A stretch of DNA of 64,000 nt from Ichthyophis bannanicus (lineage: Eukaryota > Chordata > Amphibia > Gymnophiona > Ichthyophiidae): assembly GCA_033557465.1 (NCBI GenBank), contig CM066032.1, positions 449,622,270 to 449,686,269 of the forward strand, in the 5' to 3' direction. Below, one piece after another: positions 21,442 to 31,453 of this stretch (positions within the stretch are counted from its first letter, which is position 1; each line of letters begins with the position of its first letter). A program made the position numbers and the translations under genes. A model generated the notes under the pieces. The model was given only the letters and a program-made list of their open reading frames with translations, was not told the DNA's origin and did not search any database.

Positions 21442-21508
21442 TTGACCTTGTGATAGTGATAAATTGACAATATTTTGAACATAAGGTGTTAGTTATTTTG
21501 TGGTTAGT

Positions 21509-22131
21509 TTAAGCCAGGTAACTGGACATAAGCAGGGAGGGGTCCCTCTTCCAGTGAACCATTTCCAATGATGTTAAGATCTTTTGCATATTATTTGTAG
21601 GGTACCGCCCCCGCATGAAGCCCACTTGATAGGGGTGAACCAAGTTGGGGAACCACAAAGCCAGGCGGAAAATTTTAGTGAAGGCCTTCAGGTCAAAGTT
21701 CATAAAAGAAATAGGCTGGTAAGATTTGGCCATGAGTGGATCCTTGCCTGGCTTTGGAGGTACCACAATATGGATGGTATTGACATCATAAGTGAGCGAT
21801 CCTCTGGTAAGCCACATGTTAAAGATGTTGACTAATCGGGGAAGAATCTGTTCTGGCACTAACCTTTGTAATACTTGATCCGGTACCCAACCGCTCCATT
21901 TTATTTGTCACGATATGTGGCATCTGCATCCTAGTCAAATACTGGGCCACTTGGGAGATAGAAACATCGTCCCCTTTATACAGGTCACAGTAATAATTCA
22001 CTAGGATTTCCCCAATGTCCACTGTAGACTGCCGCAGGGTGCCGCTGTTGTCACGGAGAGCTGCCACATAACTAGATCCCTCACTTTTGCGCAAAACACT
22101 GAGCTAGCACCTTCCCTGTCTTATCACCATG
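21509..22131 (-). pseudogene. L1-A ORF2, linker and N-terminal RT part
   Basis: Begins at HGDKTGKVLAQ (22090-22130), which continues the endonuclease fragment that ends in SLVYYQ at 31453. Then SSYVAALRDNSGTLRQ, VNYYCDLYKGD, and RT block 0-2 words IHIVVPPKPGKDP, SYQPISFMNFDLKAFTKI and HPYQVGFMRGRYPTNNM. It stops at DPSLLMSSYLA near 21510, before the first catalytic Asp, where L2c lies. One frameshift is near 21860. Confidence 0.75.
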
Positions 22132-22136
22132 CTGAT
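22132..22136. repeat. Target site duplication of L2a, left copy
   Basis: CTGAT, repeated at 31449-31453. Joining the L1-A frame here gives an unbroken SLVYYQ-HGDKTG order. Confidence 0.55.
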
Positions 22137-22334
22137 TGAGATGGTTTATGGTTTATTTCAACACTTGATATACCGCTTTTCTTGACAATCAAAGCAGTTT
22201 ACAATAAACATCAGAAATACAATAAATGGAAACTGGAAAAGAATGCCAAAAATTTAATAGGATAGAAAATAAGAAAGAGGGAGGAGGGAATTAGGAAGGG
22301 GGGATCCGATGTGTAATTTGGTTTTTTGGACTTT

Positions 22335-22570
22335 CAAGGCTGCTATACTTCATATATGGTTGGTTTCCCACAATTGTTTGTTCCGATCGAAACCGCAAAA
22401 CTGGGATATTACCTAGAGTTACAGTGTCCTTTTTCAACAGTTGGCAGTTCCTTTACGGTCCCAAGTTTTTATGGTGTGCCTCAACCCCTGAAGAAGTACA
22501 GTACGAAACACGGCCTGTGTTGGGTTTGGCCCCCTTTACATTTGGACCAATAAAAGTTGTGAGTTTTAAA
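22335..22570 (+). mobile_element. Penelope-type terminal-repeat-like fragment P3
   Basis: A non-coding insert that interrupts L2a coding DNA (GLPKYQLCQQ lies just beyond it). It contains a well-formed hammerhead-like motif at 22483-22526, followed by an AATAAAA word at 22549. This matches the layout seen in P2 and in the Penelope-like element at 57.8 kb. Assignment to Penelope-type elements is inference. Confidence 0.45.
22483..22526 (+). ncRNA. Hammerhead ribozyme-like motif, best copy
   Basis: Stem I AACCC (22483-22487) with GGGTT (22522-22526); core CUGAAGA (22488-22494); one extra A; stem II GUA-CAG-UAC (22496-22504); GAAA (22505-22508); stem III ACAC (22508-22511) with GUGU (22517-22520) around a GGCCU loop; U17 at 22521. 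All three helices form with the invariant core, apart from the extra A before stem II. Confidence 0.6.
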
Positions 22571-22599
22571 TGCTGCCCACGTCGCTATATTGTTTTTCT

Positions 22600-22900
22600 G
22601 TTGACAAAGCTGATACTTCGGAAGACCCGAGTAAATAGTGTTGCAATAATCCAATTTCGAAATTACCAAAGATAGAAGCAATGTAACTAAAGATGATGAA
22701 GGGAGAACAGAATGAATGGAACAAATCTGGTGCAGGGTAAAGAAACAGCATTTCGCTAAGGAGTTAATATAACAATGAAAGCTAATTGCAGGATTTAAGG
22801 TGATGCCAAGATATCTCAGGTAAGATACCAAAGGGATAGGGAAGGTATGAATGATAGATGATGGACCTGGGGATAGGAAGGAACCTGACAACTGTAGAGC
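22600..22900 (-). pseudogene. L2a ORF2 C-terminal fragment
   Basis: Reading leftward from 22900: FNALQLSGSFL, SYLRYLGITLNPAISF, CFFTLHQICSIHSVLP, VISKLDYCNTIYSGLPKYQL. These are the L2 post-RT blocks. The frame is open across about 100 codons, which is long for such an old context. CR1-A ends directly upstream, and P3 cuts it downstream. Confidence 0.72.
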
Positions 22901-22979
22901 ATTGAAACTTAGAAATATGGCGACAGAAAAAGACCACATGGCCTATCTAGTCTGTCCTTCCATATCAACCACTACAACA

Positions 22980-23818
22980 TGCCCCTTTTTTCCTTTAGAG
23001 ATCCTCTGTGTTTGTCCCATGCTTATTTGAATTCAGATAGTGTCCTCATCTCTACCGCTTCTAATGGAAGACTATTCCATGGATGCACCACACTTTCCGT
23101 AAAGAAATATTTCCACATATCACTCCTGAATCTATCCCCTTTCACCCTCATCCCATGTCCCCTCGTAGCAGAGCTTGCTGTCAATCGAAAGAGGCTCTTC
23201 TCCTGTGCATTTTTGCCTTGGAGGTATTTAAATCCTAGTTGAAATCCAAGTTTTCGCTCCTGTTCGATGTAAAGGCATAACAGATATCTGAGATGCTTGA
23301 ATGTTACTTGTAAACCGCGCTGATTTTAAAGAGCGCGGTATATAAAAACAATAAATAAATAAATAAATAAAATAAACGTTTCAATCATATCACCTCTATC
23401 CCGCTTTTCCTCTAAGGTGTACATATTAAGATCCTTAAGTCTGTCCTCATATGCTTTATAATGGAGACCACTAATCGTTTTACTAGCCACCCTCTGTACA
23501 GATTCCAGCCTGTTTATATCCTTTTGTAGATGAGGTCTCCAGAATTGCACACAGTATTCCAAATGAGGTCACACCAAAGACTTTTATACAGAGACGCTAT
23601 CACCTCCTTCTGCTGGCCATTCCTCTCCCTATGCACCCAAGCATCCTTCTAGCTTTTGCTGTTGTCTTTTCTACCTGTTTAGCTACTTTAAGATCATCAG
23701 ACACAATCACGCCTATGTCCCGCTCTTCTTTAGTGAACAAAAGTACTTCACCCCCTATACTATATTGCTCCCTTGGATTGCTGCAGCCCAAATACATGAC
23801 CTTGCATTTTTTTAACAT
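22980..23818 (-). pseudogene. CR1-A ORF2 C-terminal part
   Basis: Reading leftward from 23818: KKCKVMYLGCSNPREQYSIG, TKEERDIGVIVSDDLKVAKQ, then MEYCVQFWRPHLQKDINRLE near 23540 and LKDLNMYTLEEKRDRGDMIE near 23400. After the inserted L2 tail it continues YLQGKNAQEKSLF, and KYFFTESVVHPWNSLPLEAV near 23060-23110. All are CR1 C-terminal blocks. Frameshifts are present. Confidence 0.75.
23229..23375 (+). mobile_element. 5'-truncated L2 tail inserted in CR1-A
   Basis: Short coding end (LKSKFSLLFDVKA then stop) plus tail TTGTAAACCGCGCTGATTTT, GCGCGGTATATAAAAA and an AATA/AATAAA microsatellite. It lies on the opposite strand to its host CR1-A and interrupts the codons between GDMIETF and YLQGK. Confidence 0.7.
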
Positions 23819-24044
23819 TATTTATTTATTTATTTATTACAGGCTCTTATATACCGCTCTATTCAGAATCAGCGCGGTTCACAATATAACAACATACCAT
23901 AACAACAAACTGTTAGGTTTTACAGAGAACAAGGTCAGAGAACTTGGATAAAACATGGGACGTCATTACTGCAACTATTTACAAGAGTATTTACAAGTAT
24001 ACATAACAGGATTTGTTCTTAGTTTGGGTAGTGATTAAGATTGG

Positions 24045-27000
24045 TTAGTTGGTCAAGTAATATTGGGGGAAGAGGTGGGATTTGAGTGCCTTTCTGAAAA
24101 GGGATAGATCAGTGATAGCACGAATCTCTGGGGGTAGAGCGTTCCAGTACTTAGGGGCATAGAATCTGAAGGCCCTGTTAGATGTCACTGATAGGCATTT
24201 TGTCGCTGCTTTAGGGATGATTAGAGTATTTGTTGATATCGTTCTCCTGGATCTGTTGGGTGGGACGGCCTGAATGAGGTCTATTAGAGAGGAGGAGGTG
24301 ATGCTTTTAGTGGCCTTGAAAGTTAGTAGTAATGTTTTGAACAATATTCTGCCATGTATGGGGAGCCAGTGGAGTTGCTCTAGGATGGGTGTTACATGGT
24401 CCCTTCTTGATGCTCCGTAGAGGACTCTAGCAGCGGTATTCATGGCGAGTTGCAAAGGGTTTAATGTGGAGTGTGGGAGGCCTTGGAGAATGGCATTGGC
24501 ATAGTCAAGGTGTGGTAAGGTTAAGGCTTGAAATATAGTTCTGAAGTCATCAGGATCAAGCAGGGGGCGAAGATGTCGAAGAGTCCGGATCTTGAGGTAG
24601 ATTGCTCTGACTACGTTGGTTATGTGTAGTTTCAGTTGTCCAGGACCAAGCAGGAAGTCAGTCCTCACTTATGGGTGACGTCGGCGCCGACGGTCAAAAG
24701 TGACTCCAAGGTAGCGAATGGAAGGTTTTGATTGGAGCTCAGCTTCTTTCACCTTTATATGGGATGGGGGGGTGAAAAGTGGGTCCCTGGTGATGAAGAG
24801 AACCTCGGTCTTTTTGTGTTGAATTCGGAGGTTCTGGGATTGAAGCCATTCGGATACTGCATCAAAACATTTAGCTAGCGGGGAAAGGTCCATATGAACT
24901 GTGGAGAAAGGCATATATAGGAGGATGTCATCTGCGTATATCAAGCATTCAACCTTGAAGGACCTGATGATATTGCAAACCGGTTGTATGTATATATTGA
25001 AAAAGAGTGAGGATAGGGATGATCCTTGTGGTACGCCTTGCTTTTGGTGGTAAGGTGTGGATGTTGTGGTCCCTGAGGTAACGTACTGCCATCTCTGATC
25101 AAGGTATGACTTGCACCACTCCAGGGCAGTGTTATTGATGCCTTTTTCTTTTAGTCGCCCTATTAACAGATCGTGATGTACAGAGTCAAAAGCCGCAGCA
25201 ATGTCTAAGAAGATGAGAGCAAAGCCTTGGCGGATGTTATCAATGCCTGTGATGATGTTGTTGCAGAGAGTGGTAAGGAGGGTTTCAACACCGTGGAACT
25301 CTCTGAAGCCATGTTGGCAGTGGTCAAGAGGGGAGACGGTGTCAATGTGGTCCTGTAACTGTCTTTGAGCTTCCTTTTCAATTATTTTCGCTAGTAGGGG
25401 TATGCTAGCTATGGGTCTATAGGATTCAACCTTTTGTGGGTCGAGTTTGTGGTTTTTCAAGAGGGGTCTTATGGATGTTCTCTTGAGGGCTGGTGGGAAG
25501 GAGCCGGTTGTAAAGGATAAGTTCATCATTTTAGTGATGATGGGGCTGAGATCTTGGCGTAGTTCCTTTATCCAGTGGGCTGGGCAAGGGTCAGTTTGTG
25601 CAGTAGTCGTGTTAAGAGCAGCGATGGTGTCTTCAACATGTTTTCTGGATGGTGTGGAGAACATGGATAGGTTTGATATGCATATGGTGACTTGAGAGGA
25701 GATTGTTGCAATGTTGTTGGTTTGAAGCAACTTGGATTGCAGGAAATCGGCGAATGCTTGGGGATGGATGGGTTCAGGATGTTTTGGTGAAGGTTCTTTA
25801 GATAAGGTTTTGACTAAGTTGAAAAGATCGCGTGGTTTATTTAGTGATCTTTTCAGCGTATTGGTATGGAATTGTTTCATCTTGGCCATGACTGACTCCC
25901 TGTGCACAGATAGATGTGCTTTATAGGCTGCTTGGTCTTCTGAGGAGTGTGAGCGACGCCATCGTTTCTCCAGTTTTCTTAGGTGTGTGAGGGAGGCTCG
26001 TAGGTCAGGGGAGAACCAAGGAGAAGATTTTCTTTTCTTTGGGTTGTTACCCTGGACTGGTTGCAGTGCAATGGTACTGATAGTGCTGTTCCAGGATGTG
26101 ATCAGATTTTCCAGATTGAGAGAGGTGTCATGTAGGAGAGGGAGGGTTTCCATAACTATATGTTCTTTGTTGAGGGTTTTGAATTTTTGAGATGTTACTC
26201 TTGTTGAGTCAATGGAGTTATTGTTTCTGTGTAGTGACTGTTTGCCATTGATGAGGATGGGGAAGGTGATTAAATTATGGTCTGACCAAGGTACTGGGGT
26301 TACAGAGTTGTCAAGTCTATTGTTGGAGTCGAGAGCTGTAAGAGGGGCAAAGATCATGTCAAGGATGTTTCCTCTCTCGTGCGTGGGGGTGTCAACAATT
26401 TGCTTGTATCCCAGTTCGTTGATTGCTTCAAGGAGGGCTGAGGCGTGGCTGGGATGTAGTGTTGGGAGATTGAGGTCTCCTAATATCCAGTTGGGAATGT
26501 TGGGCTTGCGTGAGTTAGCTGCTAGGTCTAGAATGTAAGGTAGGTCGTCCGTGGAGGGTGAGGGCGCTCTGTAAATTAAATTGATGAGGCATTGTTCATT
26601 TGTGATGGTTAATACGTCCATGCTGTTTGAGCTTGTGGAGTCCACGGTGTGGAAATTTAGGTCATTCTTGGTAAGTATGAGAATGCCTCCTCCTCTCTTG
26701 CTCTCTCTATGTTGGGAATGGGCAGAGAAGTTGGGGGGTATGAGTTGGTTAAGGATTACATTATCCGCGTCAGATAACCAGGTTTCGGTTATCATGAGGA
26801 CATCTAGATTATGAGAAGAAATTGTGTCAGTGATGACTGGCCATTTCTTGCGGATAGACCGTGCATTTATGAGAGCACAGTTTAAGTAAAAGGGTTGAGG
26901 GGGTTCCTCTTGCTTATTTTTCTTTGGTTGTTGAAGGGCTATATGTATCAGGTGAGAGTGGCGTGTGGGGGTCTCTATTCTTGAGTTGGGATAGGAAGAT

Positions 27001-27470
27001 TCTGCCCTTCTTTTTCCATGACTCAGAAGTATTGGAATTTGGTGAGCCGTGTGATATAAGGCAAGGGCTTCGTTGAGCCAGCTTGTGAGAAGGAAAAGGC
27101 AGATCGCCAGGGTATTAAATGGTAGAGCCATTGGGGGTTTTGTTGAAGTGGATGAGGTAACTTTCTGTGAGGGATTCTGTGATTCTGGTGATTCTGTGAT
27201 TCTGGTGCTTTCTGTGATTCTGGTGCTTTCTGTGAGGCTACTGACCACAGTAATAATTGAAACAACAGTGAAAATTGAATGGTACTGGCAACAGTAAAAC
27301 TGAATGCAACAATGATAGTTGAATGGTACTGGCGACAGTAAAATTGAATGCAACAATGCTAGATGGATCTTACTGGCAACAGTAATAATGGGTCTTACTG
27401 GCAACAGTAATAATGGAAAGTAACAGTGATAGTTGAATGGTACAGGCAACGGTAAAATTGAATGCAACAA
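24045..27470 (-). pseudogene. L2 ORF2: endonuclease and reverse transcriptase, one interruption
   Basis: Nicks target DNA and reverse transcribes L2 RNA. A likely start is MALPFNTLAICLFLLTSW near 27133, a hydrophobic N-terminus; the frame is open from 27470. APE endonuclease: LINARSIRKKWPVI, VLMITETWLS, YRAPSPSTDD, ILGDLNLPTL, PWSDHNLITF (about 26250-26900). RT: SIRPLLKNHKLDP, HGFREFHGVETLLTTL, FLDIAAAFDSVHHDLL, GVPQGSSLSSLFFNIYI and the catalytic LIYADDILLYM near 24940. The C-terminal region ends with FRKALKSHLFPQYYLTN. About 930 codons are open to a TAA at 24669. The frame then resumes in phase, because the insert at 24637-24694 is a multiple of three. Without the insert this would be intact. 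Confidence 0.87.
24637..24694 (+). mobile_element. Solo DIRS left-end fragment inside L2b
   Basis: CCAGGACCAAGCAGGAAGTC, then AGTCCTCACTTATGGG and CGTCGGCGCCGACGG align with the DIRS-B left end (CCAGGAACAAGCAGGAAT, CCTCACATATGGG, CGTCGGTACCGACGG). Only about 51-57 bp are present. It breaks the L2 ORF with a TAA while keeping the frame. It comes from a third variant (CGGCGCCG core). Confidence 0.7.
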
Positions 27471-27560
27471 TGATAAATGTATACTATTGGTAGCAGTATA
27501 AGTGAAAGCAATAGTAATAATACAATATAATAATTATTATGGTATGTTACTGAAAACAGT
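27240..27560 (-). repeat. Short imperfect tandem repeats in L2b 5' region
   Basis: Units of about 40-60 bp around ATTGAATGCAACAATG and TGAATGGTACTGGCAACAG recur at least five times. They lie between the first long frame and the 151-bp monomers, so are probably 5' UTR. Confidence 0.55.
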
Positions 27561-27970
27561 ACTAGTATCTTCCTATATAGTGTAGCCGTTGGTATTGGTG
27601 AGCCTAGTCAACATTACAAGGTTGAGCAGGAGATGGAAAAAGAAAAAAGAAGAGACATTATGCTGTATAATACTATCGATCAGTGTCTGTGAGAAAACAA
27701 GTCAGTTGAGTCGGATATGTAGCATGTATACTTGCTGTGGTTGAGGTTATGTGGTTGAGGTTTGGTGGCTGGTCTCCAGGCAGGCTGCTAGGGAAGGTGT
27801 CCTGGCTCCTCGGTTGGGCTGCAGAAGGTGGTCGAGTTAATGTCGGAGCAGAAGAAATGAAATAGAGCTACAGGCTTGTTTCACGGTCCACGCCTAAGGG
27901 CCACGCCAAAGGGCCCTCTGGCGAGGTCCTCAGGCGCGGGCCCGACAGGCGCGGGCCTGCCTGTCTGCGA

Positions 27971-29001
27971 TGCTTTAAATATGCGGCCTTTTTGCCTCCC
28001 ACAGCCCGGATTGGGCCGGAGGACCGAGAGGAGTGCTTGCTGGCCTGCTCGGCGCTTCAACCCCGATCGGGTCAGTAGTAGATGGGCGCTGGTTGGAAAA
28101 GGCTATTCCCGCCGCTGGCGGTGCTTTAAATATGCCGCCTTTTTGCCTCCCACAGCCCGGATTGGGCCGGAGGACCGAGAGGAGTGCTTGCTGGCCTGCT
28201 CGGCGCTTCAACCCCGATCGGGTCAGTAGTAGATGGGCGCTGGTTGGAAAAGGCTATTCCCGCCGCTGGCGGTGCTTTAAATATGCCGCCTTTTTGCCTC
28301 CCACAGCCCGGATTGGGCCGGAGGACCGAGAGGAGTGCTTGCTGGCCTGCTCGGCGCTTCAACCCCGATCGGGTCAGTAGTAGATGGGCGCTGGTTGGAA
28401 AAGGCTATTCCCGCCGCTGGCGGTGCTTTAAATATGCCGCCTTTTTGCCTCCCACAGCCCGGATTGGGCCGGAGGACCGAGAGGAGTGCTTGCTGGCCTG
28501 CTCGGCGCTTCAACCCCGATCGGGTCAGTAGTAGATGGGCGCTGGTTGGAAAAGGCTATTCCCGCCGCTGGCGGTGCTTTAAATATGCCGCCTTTTTGCC
28601 TCCCACAGCCCGGATTGGGCCGGAGGACCGAGAGGAGTGCTTGCTGGCCTGCTCGGCGCTTCAACCCCGATCGGGTCAGTAGTAGATGGGCGCTGGTTGG
28701 AAAAGGCTATTCCCGCCGCTGGCGGTGCTTTAAATATGCCGCCTTTTTGCCTCCCACAGCCCGGATTGGGCCGGAGGACCGAGAGGAGTGCTTGCTGGCC
28801 TGCTCGGCGCTTCAACCCCGATCGGGTCAGTAGTAGATGGGCGCTGGTTGGAAAAGGCTATTCCCGCCGCTGGCGGTGCTTTAAATATGCCGCCTTTTTG
28901 CCTCCCACAGCCCGGATTGGGCCGGAGGACCGAGAGGAGTGCTTGCTGGCCTGCTCGGCGCTTCAACCCCGATCGGGTCAGTAGTAGATGGGCGCTGGTT
29001 G
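27971..29001 (-). promoter_or_regulatory. Seven 151-bp GC-rich monomers, L2b 5' end
   Basis: Units start at 27971, 28122, 28273, 28424, 28575, 28726 and 28877. Six are complete and the seventh is cut at about 29001. They look almost identical (the first differs at GCGGCC versus GCCGCC). On the LINE strand each carries GGCATATTTAAAGC, a TATA-like word, and GC-rich boxes. 151 is not a multiple of three, so the repeated 115- and 78-codon frames are artefacts. A tandem promoter like mouse L1 monomers is inferred from position and structure. Confidence 0.7.
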
Positions 29002-29800
29002 AAAAAATCTCAGCTGCCAAATTCTAGATCATTTTTCAAGCTTAACTTTAGGGTCCATCCCTAGGGTGCTCAGTTTGTTTATAAGTTGCCTGTGAGGAAC
29101 GGTGTCAAAGGCTTTACTGAAATCTAAATATACCACATCTAGGGCTCTCCCTCGGTCCTGGTCACCCAGTCAAAGAAATCAATCAGATTTGTCTGACAAG
29201 ACCTGCCTCTGGTGAATCCATGCTGCCTCTGATTCTGTAATCTGCTGGACTCTAGAAACCTCACTATTTTCTCTTTCAGCAGCGCTTCCAATAATTTACT
29301 ACCCACCGAAGTTAAACTAACCGGCCTGTAGTTTTAAACCGCATCCTTACTTCCGCTTTCGTGTAAAGGGACCATTTGTGCCTCTCTCCAGTCCTTTGGT
29401 ACCACTCCCAACTCCAATGAGGCATTGAAAAGGTCAGTGAGAGATGCTGCTAGAACGTCCCCAAGTTCCCTCAGTATTCTAGGGTGTATCTCATCCGGTC
29501 ACATTGCTTTCTCTACTTTAGGTTTAGCTAGTTTCTCACGAACACAGTCTTCTGAAAATTGTTCAAGATGCCCCTTGCTTCTGTTCCTGTTTGTGGGTGT
29601 TTTCCGAGGTCCTGCTCCTGGTTCTTCATCTGTGAGCACAGGAACAGAAATATTCGTTAACCAATTCCGCTTTATCCTCATCAGTTTCTACATATTCCTC
29701 CCCTTCACCCTTGAGTCTGACAATATCACTTTTGCCCTTTCTTGTCCCACTAACATATCTGAAAAATGTCCTATCCCCCCCTTTTAACTGCATTGGCTAT
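29002..29800 (-). pseudogene. CR1-A ORF2 reverse transcriptase N-terminal half
   Basis: Reading leftward: PDEIHPRILRELGDVLAASL near 29450-29500, LFNASLELGVVPKDWREAQM near 29400, NYRPVSLTSVGSKLLEALLK near 29310, RQHGFTRGRSCQTNLIDFFD near 29220, then KAFDTVPHRQLINKLSTLG-like words near 29080-29110. It then jumps to KLEK-stop-SRIWQLRF, missing the FADD palm region. Several stops. CR1 clade by motif order. Confidence 0.75.
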
Positions 29801-29997
29801 TTCCTCCTCTTTTTGAATCTTTGCTTTCCTGACTACTTTGCTAGCTTCTCTAAGTTTTTCCAAATATAGATGCCTGTCTTCCTCTCTCCGTGATCTTCTG
29901 TATTTTATGAAGGCCTCCCTCTTTTTCTTCACTTTTTCAGCTACCTCTTTCGAAAACCATAGTGGTCTCCTTTTCCTTTTACCTTTTATTTACCATT

Positions 29998-30853
29998 TTA
30001 ACAAGCAGGTTGGTTTCCCTTAAAATATCCCCTTTCAGTTTTGCCCACTGTTTTTCTACATCCCCCAGCTGTTCCCATCCCGCTAATGACTCCATGAGGG
30101 TATTGGCCCATCTTGGCAAAGTTAGATTTCCTAAAATCTAAGACCCTTGCTTTTGAATGGATTTTAACAGCCCTAGTCCTAATACTGAACCACACCATCT
30201 GGTGATCACTGGATGCAAAATGATCTCCTACTATAACATCAGAAACATTTTCACCATTGGTAAGCACCAAGTCCAGTGTGGCCCCTTCACGTGTGGGTTC
30301 TGTTATCAGTTGCCTGAATAATTCTCCCTGTAGAGAGTCCTGGATCTCCTTACTTCTAGATGATACTGCAGCAGGAATCAACATCTGGCATCTGCCAATC
30401 AACATCTGGCATATTGAAATCCCTTATCAATAGCACTTCCCCTTTCCTAGCAATGCTGCGTATGTCTTCAATTAACTCTCCATCCACCTCTTCCTCCTGT
30501 GAAGGAGTTGTATATATCACTCCAATGAAAATAGATTTCTCTTGCCCTCTTTCTAGTTTAACTCACGGTGCCTCTTCTCTCCCTTTTAAGCTCTGTAGTT
30601 CCAAAGCTTTAATATTATTTTTTTTACATATAGTGCCACTCCTCCTCCCCTTCTTCCTACCCTTCCTACATAGAATATAGCCTGGTATAGTTACATCCCA
30701 GCCATGATTTTCTGTGAACCATGTTTCTGTAACTGCCACTAAATCCAAGTCAGCCTCTTCCATTAAAGCTTCAACATCAGGGATCTTATTTCCCATGCTA
30801 CGGGCATTTATACACATTGCTTTCCATATGTTGTTCCTTTTATTCATTTCCAT
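29998..30853 (-). pseudogene. CR1-A ORF2 endonuclease
   Basis: APE-type endonuclease. CINARSMGNKIPDVEALMEE, ADLDLVAVTETWFTENHGWD and TIPGYILCRKGRKKGRRSG occupy 30600-30850. After a degenerate stretch near 30410-30560, LFRQLITEPTREGATLDLVL and SSDHQMVWFSIRTRAVKI near 30180-30320. The metal-binding Glu of the TETW box and the SDH box remain. Frameshifts near 30410-30560 break it. Confidence 0.75.
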
Positions 30854-30908
30854 AAAGGTATTTAATGTTTCACTTACCTGGGGCTTTCTTCACCTATCCC
30901 CAATGAAT

Positions 30909-31142
30909 CTAGTTTAAAGCCCTCTTCAGTAGATTAGCCAGTCTGCTACTGAAGACAAGTCGTCCTTTCTTGGACAGATGGACGCCTTCTCTGCTCTGCA
31001 ACCCTTGGAACAGCATCCCATGGTCCAGGAAACCAAAATGCTCTCGATGACACCATCCACGCAGCCATGCATTCATCTCCAGGATGCGAGCTTCTCTGTC
31101 TTGGCCTTTACCTTCAACAGGGAGGATTGAAGAGAACACCAT
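30909..31142 (-). pseudogene. CR1-A esterase-like domain fragment
   Basis: Contains ILEMNAWLRGWCHREHFGFL and REGVHLSKKGRLVFSSRLAN. This is the end of the SGNH/GDSL esterase-like region that precedes the endonuclease in many CR1 elements. The catalytic-site His context HLS is visible. The N-terminal part is missing because CR1-A is 5' truncated where it meets L2a near 31155. Confidence 0.65.
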
Positions 31143-31159
31143 CTGTGCCCCCTATCTGC

Positions 31160-31448
31160 TTCACCCTGAGCATCAAGCCAGGAAGAGACAGAGTCCAGAC
31201 AAGAGTTCAAAATACTAAGATCAGGTGGCACTGCAGAAGTGTGAAACAGTAGCAGGATGTCATCCACATACAAATATGCGGAGATATCCTGCTGCTGAAT
31301 CAGAAGAGCAAGAAGAACCAAGAAAACATTGAAAAGAAGAGGTACCAATACTGAGCCTTGAGGTATACCTCAAGACAGGGGAAAGAGAGAACTGGACCCC
31401 GAAACGTGACAGAATAAGAGCGATCAAAAAGGAATGAATGAAATAGAA
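31160..31448 (-). pseudogene. L2a RT palm fragment
   Basis: Reading leftward from 31440: FLFDRSYSVTFRGP-like, LGPLLFNVFL-like, and ISAYLYVDDILLLFHTSAVP near 31240-31300, where the catalytic box is YVDD rather than YADD. Then LNSCLDSVSSWLDAQG. It stops where CR1-A begins and resumes at 22900 with FNALQLSG. Confidence 0.7.
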
Positions 31449-31453
31449 CTGAT
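31449..31453. repeat. Target site duplication of L2a, right copy
   Basis: CTGAT, pairs with 22132-22136. Confidence 0.55.

Larger units (their letters stand above)
17535..21495 (-). mobile_element. L2c, decayed L2 LINE, split by palindrome P2
   Basis: Minus-strand L2 within L1-A. RT blocks occupy 20440-21441. After P2 (18291-20429) the C-terminal part and 3' UTR run to about 17535, with the tail words CAAGGCAGTTTACAT near 17608. Protein alignment to L2b is continuous across P2 (MAQNT on one side, TARARALF on the other), so P2 entered cleanly. The 5' part is truncated. Confidence 0.72.
23820..29001 (-). mobile_element. L2b, near-intact L2 LINE with 5' monomer array
   Basis: About 5.2 kb, inserted into CR1-A. 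From right to left: seven 151-bp monomers (27971-29001), a 5' UTR of about 500 bp with small tandem units, one long ORF (24045-27470), and a 3' UTR ending in AATAAATAAATAAATAAATG. Both ends meet CR1-A codons directly, which fixes the boundaries and shows that the monomer array belongs to the LINE. The ORF is interrupted only by a short DIRS-end insert. This is the youngest LINE in the stack. Confidence 0.85.
22905..31155 (-). mobile_element. CR1-A, CR1 LINE within L2a, split by L2b
   Basis: Minus-strand CR1. An esterase-like region (about 30909-31142), endonuclease (29998-30853) and RT (29002-29800) lie right of L2b. The RT tail and C-terminus lie at 23376-23818 and 22980-23228. The break fits one codon stretch (SRIWQLRF on one side, KKCKVMYLG on the other). 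A 147-bp L2 tail is also inserted (23229-23375). About 100 RT residues including the F/YADD box are missing near 29005-29080, an older deletion. Confidence 0.78.
22137..31448 (-). mobile_element. L2a, L2 LINE within L1-A, split by CR1-A
   Basis: 5'-truncated L2. The RT palm remains at 31160-31448. The thumb and C-terminus lie at about 22600-22900, and the 3' UTR with an L2-type tail (ATACCGCTTTTCTTGACAAT) at 22137-22330. CR1-A (22905-31155) lies between. A 230-bp fragment with a hammerhead-like motif is inserted in its C-terminal part (22335-22570). Confidence 0.75.

Noticed and set aside
27971..29001. CRISPR array
   Set aside because: The whole 151-bp unit repeats with no unique spacers, and the context is a vertebrate-type LINE.
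27876..29027. Repeated protein frames of 78 and 115 codons
   Set aside because: They recur because of the 151-bp monomer and shift frame each unit; both strands show them equally.
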